Source of the DNA: Phytohabitans flavus
GTDB taxonomy: Bacteria > Actinomycetota > Actinomycetes > Mycobacteriales > Micromonosporaceae
Assembly: GCF_011764545.1 (NCBI RefSeq)
Contig: NZ_AP022870.1
Span: 124,001 to 188,000 of the forward strand
Direction of reading: 5' to 3'
DNA: 64,000 bases
Shown here: positions 60,468 through 64,000 of the stretch, in pieces
Position numbering within the stretch: the stretch's first letter is position 1
Layout of the letters: every line of letters begins with the position of its first letter
Notes under the pieces: model-generated
What the model saw: only the letters and a program-made list of their open reading frames with translations
Database searches by the model: none
What the model was told of the DNA's origin: nothing
Program-made: the position numbers and the translations under genes

Positions 60468-61045
60468 TGGACCAGAACCTGCGAGTGCTCTTCGACCGGG
60501 CACTCAGCGGCGAGCCCCTCCCGCCGCCAGGTGACCTCGCCCAGGAGGCCATGGCCGGCGGGCGCCGCCTGCGCCGCCGACGCCACCTCGCGCTTGGCGG
60601 TGCGGCGGCCGTGGTCACCGCGCTCGCCGCCGTCGTCGCCGTGAACGCCGTCCCCGCCGGGCAGAGCACCTCCACCGTGATGGCGCTCTCGTCCGGTGCG
60701 AGATGTGCCCAGATCGAGGCGGCCGGGACCGACATCGTGCTCTTCCTCGATCTGGACGTCACCGATGAGCAGCGCGCGGACCTCGACCAGGCGCTGCGGA
60801 CCGACCCCCGAGTGCGGCAGGTGTGGTACCAGAGCAAGGATGCCGCTTACGCCCGGTTCAAGGAGATGTACCGGGACGCACCCGACCTTGTCGCGGCCGT
60901 CCAGCTGGATCAGATACCGGAGGAGTTCCGGGTCAGGCTGGCTCAGCCGGAGGGGCGGCTGGCGCTGCAAGAGGAGCTCCAGGCGAGGCCTGGGGTGTCT
61001 ACCGTCGTGGGTGCCAGGTGCGCGCTTCCGGGAGAGACCGAGTGA
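60468..61045 (+). CDS. Membrane protein with FtsX extracellular-type domain, sigma partner
   Basis: 192 residues from GTG 60468. A cytoplasmic basic N terminus (about 40 residues, GGRRLRRRRHLA) leads to one helix (LALGGAAAVVTALAAVVAVN). Outside is a domain reading DIVLFLDLDVTDEQRADLDQ, DPRVRQVWYQSKDAAYARFK and DLVAAVQLDQIPEEFRVRL, the pattern of the FtsX extracellular domain, but the permease helices are absent. It overlaps the sigma gene at GTGA 61042-61045. The layout (short cytoplasmic part, one helix, outside sensor) suggests an anti-sigma or sensor role. Confidence 0.78.
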
Positions 61046-61569
61046 GGGGCGTTCGGTGGCGCGGGAGCGGGCGCCGGCAGCGGGACGAGGAGTTCACCGC
61101 GTTCGTCGCGGCCACGGCGCCCCGGCTGCGCCGCACCGCCTACCTCATGTGCGGCGACTGGCACCTCGCCCAGGACCTGACGCAGACCGCGCTGGCCCGC
61201 ATCTACGCCTCGTGGGCTCGCGTCCAGCGCTCCGACAACCTGGACGCGTACACCCGGCGTGTGCTCATGAATGCCATCTTCGACCAGCGCAAGCGGCGCA
61301 GCAGCGGTGAGGTCGTGCTCGCCGAGCTGCCCGAGCCCGTGGCGAATCACCCGGAGGCGGCGGCCGAGCTGCACGTCACGCTGATGGGCGTGCTGGCCAC
61401 CCTCCCGGTACGCGACCAGGCGATCGTCGTGCTCCGCTACTGGGAGGATCACAGCGTGGAGACGGTCGCCGACATCCTCGGGGTTTCCGCTTCGGTGGTG
61501 AAGACACAGAGCGCCCGCGCGCTGACCCGGCTGCGCGCGGCGCTGGGCGAGGAGTTCGCCCGGACCTGA
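61042..61569 (+). CDS. SigE-family ECF RNA polymerase sigma factor
   Basis: 175 residues, GTG start at 61042 within the preceding stop. Region 2: RDEEFTAFVAATAPRLRRTA, LAQDLTQTALARIYASWARV, YTRRVLMNAIFDQRKRRSS. Region 4: LATLPVRDQAIVVLRYWEDH and DILGVSASVVKTQSARALTR. This is the actinobacterial SigE-family subgroup usually followed or preceded by a one-helix membrane protein. Ends 8 bases from the convergent reductase gene. Confidence 0.92.
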   Translation: MRGVRWRGSGRRQRDEEFTAFVAATAPRLRRTAYLMCGDWHLAQDLTQTALARIYASWARVQRSDNLDAYTRRVLMNAIFDQRKRRSSGEVVLAELPEPVANHPEAAAELHVTLMGVLATLPVRDQAIVVLRYWEDHSVETVADILGVSASVVKTQSARALTRLRAALGEEFART

Positions 61570-61577
61570 GCCCTGGA

Positions 61578-62228
61578 CTACCGGCGCGCTTCGGAGAGGC
61601 CGTCGCGTACGCCGGCGGCGTCGCGGTCGGTCGTGTACACCGGCGATCCGGGCTGTTGCCGCCAGCTGTCGTCCAGGCCGCCCGCGTCGATCGGGTCGAA
61701 GCCCAGCTCCTCGACCAGCGACATCACGGTCCGCTTGGCGGACGGGTCGTCGGAGGCGACGGGGAGCGCGATGCGGGTCGGGTCGCCGGCTGGGAGCCCG
61801 CCGGCCAGCAGGTGCCCGGCCTGGATCGTGTTGAACGCCTTCACCACGGCCGCGCCGGGCAAGTGCTCCGACGTCCAGCGGCTGGAGGCCTCCCCGCCGT
61901 CGATCGGGCCGATCTGGCCGTCGCGCCGCGGGTAGTAGTTGCTGGCGTCGACGACCACCTTGCCGCGGAGGGCGTCGGCGGGCAGGTCCGGTACCGCGCG
62001 CACCGGGGTCGCGATCACGACAACGTCGCCGGACTCGGCTGCCTGCCGGGCGGTGCCGGGGGTGGCGCCGGTCTCCGCGACGAGCGGGGTGAGCGTCTCG
62101 GGGCCACGCGAGTTGCCGACCGTGACCTCGTGGCCGAGGGCCTGCAAGCGGCGGGTGAGTGTGCCGCCGACGTTGCCCGAGCCGATGATTCCGATCTTCA
62201 TACCGGAGAACTGCCCCGCCACGGCCAT
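61578..62228 (-). CDS. NADPH-dependent F420 reductase-like oxidoreductase
   Basis: 216 residues with an N-terminal Rossmann fold: MKIGIIGSGNVGGTLTRRLQ (GxGxxG) and VTVGNSRGPETL (NADP 2'-phosphate-binding S-R). Further segments DVVVIATPVRAVPDLPADAL and GKVVVDASNYYPRRDGQ match the coenzyme F420-dependent NADP oxidoreductase family. ATG 62228 is chosen for GGAGGG upstream; an ATG at the MKIG residue is possible. Substrate could be F420 or another acceptor. Confidence 0.85.
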   Translation of the reverse strand: MAVAGQFSGMKIGIIGSGNVGGTLTRRLQALGHEVTVGNSRGPETLTPLVAETGATPGTARQAAESGDVVVIATPVRAVPDLPADALRGKVVVDASNYYPRRDGQIGPIDGGEASSRWTSEHLPGAAVVKAFNTIQAGHLLAGGLPAGDPTRIALPVASDDPSAKRTVMSLVEELGFDPIDAGGLDDSWRQQPGSPVYTTDRDAAGVRDGLSEARR

Positions 62229-62271
62229 GTCTACCCTCCGGCCGCTGTGACCGATCAGACACGGCTGAGGG

Positions 62272-62301
62272 CGGCCGGCCGCACTGCGATGCGGCCGGCC
62301 G
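62272..62301 (-). terminator. Terminator of the glycosidase gene
   Basis: Perfect 12-bp arms CGGCCGGCCGCA (62272-62283) and TGCGGCCGGCCG (62290-62301) with a 6-base loop, 10 bases after the minus-strand stop at 62311. Confidence 0.85.
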
Positions 62302-62310
62302 GGGCCTCGG

Positions 62311-64000
62311 CTAGGGGGTGAGCGTCGTACAGAGCGTGCCGTTGAGGGTGAAGGCCGTGGGTGTCACGTTCGGGCCGCTGTAGCCGCCGACGAAGCCGAC
62401 GTTGACCGTGCCGCCGCCCGCGGCGAGGGGGCCGCTGCCGTCCAGGCTTGTCACCTTGACGGTGCGGCCGGTCTCGGTCCAGGTGGCGTTCCAGCCGCCG
62501 TTCATCTGCTGCCAGGTGGTCGGCCACTCGTACGTGAGCGTCCAGCTGGGGTGCGCGCGGTCCCCGGTGTTCGTGATGTCCACCGACGCCACGTAGCCGC
62601 TGGACCAGTCGGTGGTGTACGTCCACTTGACCGTGCACGTGCTCTGCGCCGGCGTGCCCGTGGTCAGGGTCAACGGCGGGGAGGCCCAGGAGACGTTGCC
62701 GGCGGTGTCGCGGGCCAGCACGTTCACCGTGTACCGGCTGCCGGGCCGCAGGTTGCCGACGGTGAACGAGGTACCCGGCGTCTCGCCGAGCTGCTCGCTG
62801 ACCGCGCCGAACTGGCGGTACACCTCGTACTTGGCGATCGGGTGCGCGCCGGCGCGGGCGGCCGGCCAGCTGATCGTCGCGGTGCGGTCGGTGACGCCGC
62901 TCGCCGTGGGCTGGCCGGGTGCGCTGGGCGGGCCGGTCACTACCCGCGAGTCGCGAGCCCGCACGACCGTCAGCGAGTACGGCGGGAGGGTCTGGCTTGT
63001 CGCCGTCCCCGCCAGCGCGGTGGCGATGCCGGCCGCGCCGTTCGTGTACGTGTGGACGGTCACCGCGCCGGTGGCCGGTGCGAAGCCCGCGTAGTCGATG
63101 GTGACGTCGCGCGCGTTGTCCGGGTCGCGGTTGAGCAGCAGTACGTTGACGTCCCCATTGGACCGCCGGACCGCGTGGGCGGTGACGAGCGGGTCGCCTG
63201 TGGCGGCGCGGACGAACTGGTCACCCGGGCGGGCGAAGGAGTTCATCAGGGACAGCGCGTGGTACGGCGCGAACGGGGTGTTGAGTGCCGGCTCGCAGGT
63301 CGTACCGTCCGATGTGCACGTACCGCTGGAGAGGATGCCGAAGTCACCGTAGTCGGTCTGTCCCGCCACAGTGGACACGTTGCCGATCCCGTTGTGTACG
63401 TTCCACCACTGCACCGTGAAGACGCCGTTCGCCAGCAGCGTGGCGTACGTGTCGGCGAGGAAGATGGCGCCCGGCTGGGTGTTCGGGCCGACGCCGACGT
63501 TCGTCTCGGTGAGGCTGATGCCGATGCGGCCGGAGTTGGCGCCGGCGTACTTCGCGATCTGCTGCCGCACGATGTAGAGCGCGTCGGTGAGGTGCGCGGT
63601 CTTGCCCATCGCCTCGGCCGCGCTGCCACCGCCCGGGTACCAGTGCACATCCACGAAGTCGATCTTCGGGCCGGCGATGGAGAGCACGACCTGGTTCCAG
63701 CTGCCGGCGTCGCCCTCGGCCACGATCGCGTCCGGCCAGCCGGCGGGGATCGTGAGCACCGCGCCCACCTTGATGGTCGGGTCGACCGCCTTCATCGCGT
63801 CGGCGTACGCGACGACCTCCGTGGCGTACTGCCGCGGGCTCTTGTCCGGGTGGTTGTCCGCCTCCCAGGCCGAGCCGTAGTGGCCGTTGCCGTAGTTCTC
63901 GTTGCCGACGGTCCAGTACTTGACGCCGTACTTCTTGACGACGTTCGCCTGGCGGACCCAGCCGGCGGCCTCGGCGGCGGTGCCGGTCCCGTAGTTCGCG
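62311..64000 (-). CDS. Secreted glycoside hydrolase with FN3 and CBM2 modules (5' end cut by window edge)
   Basis: The readable 563 residues begin inside a TIM-barrel glycosidase: VKYWTVGNENYGNGHYGSAW holds the candidate acid/base Glu (NEN), DFVDVHWYPGGG and ISLTETNVGVG the candidate nucleophile Glu. This resembles arabinofuranosidase-like clan A enzymes (GH51/GH5 neighbourhood); I cannot fix the family. A beta-sandwich, an FN3 domain (PSAPGQPTASGVTDRTATIS, LRPGSRYTVNVLARDTAGN) and a C-terminal CBM2 cellulose-binding module (CTVKWTYTTDWSSGYVASVD, WTLTYEWPTTWQQMNGGWNA) follow. The start and signal peptide are beyond base 64000. Likely plant-polysaccharide degradation. Confidence 0.85.
   Translation of the reverse strand, partial: ANYGTGTAAEAAGWVRQANVVKKYGVKYWTVGNENYGNGHYGSAWEADNHPDKSPRQYATEVVAYADAMKAVDPTIKVGAVLTIPAGWPDAIVAEGDAGSWNQVVLSIAGPKIDFVDVHWYPGGGSAAEAMGKTAHLTDALYIVRQQIAKYAGANSGRIGISLTETNVGVGPNTQPGAIFLADTYATLLANGVFTVQWWNVHNGIGNVSTVAGQTDYGDFGILSSGTCTSDGTTCEPALNTPFAPYHALSLMNSFARPGDQFVRAATGDPLVTAHAVRRSNGDVNVLLLNRDPDNARDVTIDYAGFAPATGAVTVHTYTNGAAGIATALAGTATSQTLPPYSLTVVRARDSRVVTGPPSAPGQPTASGVTDRTATISWPAARAGAHPIAKYEVYRQFGAVSEQLGETPGTSFTVGNLRPGSRYTVNVLARDTAGNVSWASPPLTLTTGTPAQSTCTVKWTYTTDWSSGYVASVDITNTGDRAHPSWTLTYEWPTTWQQMNGGWNATWTETGRTVKVTSLDGSGPLAAGGGTVNVGFVGGYSGPNVTPTAFTLNGTLCTTLTP

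Overview
This 64 kb window is high-GC actinobacterial chromosome, roughly 70 % GC by eye. Gene content points to a filamentous actinomycete, most likely Micromonosporaceae: a complete mce lipid-import operon, a SigD/ShbA-type sigma factor with a membrane anti-sigma factor, secreted polysaccharide-active enzymes carrying ricin-B, LamG, FN3 and CBM2 modules, and many TetR/HxlR/Lrp/IclR regulators with paired exporters. The family assignment is inference; no rRNA, tRNA, CRISPR array or prophage was seen.

Layout. 1-4.2 kb: a secreted S1E protease (cut by the left edge) diverges from a secreted GH2-LamG glycosidase. 4.2-9.8 kb: HxlR/MFS pair, a secreted lysozyme-like protein, an Lrp/AsnC regulator diverging from a second MFS exporter. 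9.8-12.4 kb: SPFH protein translationally coupled to an NAD-kinase-like protein, then a two-helix membrane protein. 12.4-18 kb: threonine-aldolase-like enzyme, a truncated gene next to a dispersed repeat, TetR/azoreductase pair, MacB/FtsX-type ABC transporter. 18-20.3 kb: IS110-family element with long non-coding flanks. 20.3-24.1 kb: ECF sigma / zinc-finger anti-sigma / ABC-2 transporter operon. 24.2-28.8 kb: giant secreted propeller-Ig-lamin-tail protein. 28.8-29.5 kb: non-coding region with two inverted repeat copies and two perfect hairpins. 29.5-35 kb: proline-rich membrane protein, RecF-like AAA ATPase, NTF2-fold protein, DUF305 lipoprotein, and a copper amine oxidase that appears split into two genes. 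35-40.7 kb: APC permease with IclR regulator, then a sigma-like membrane protein and the SigD/anti-SigD pair. 40.8-51.6 kb: full mce operon (Mkl ATPase, two YrbE permeases, MceA-F, two Mas proteins). 51.6-57 kb: a two-gene conflict-type system, EACC1-like protein plus a 1,685-residue caspase / Hsp90-type ATPase / nine-repeat protein; this is the most interesting locus. 57-60.5 kb: erythromycin-esterase-like enzyme, TetR and MFS exporter around a palindromic operator. 60.5-64 kb: FtsX-extracellular-domain membrane protein coupled to a SigE-type sigma factor, an F420/NADP oxidoreductase-like protein and a secreted glycosidase cut by the right edge.

A recurrent feature is single-base loss in G or C runs. 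Eight such events break the frames of seven genes (GH2 twice, threonine aldolase, TetR, ABC permease, proline-rich protein, YrbE-B, MceD). Each frame is restored by adding one G/C, so homopolymer under-calling in the assembly is more likely than real decay. Coordinates for these genes below give the restored extent.
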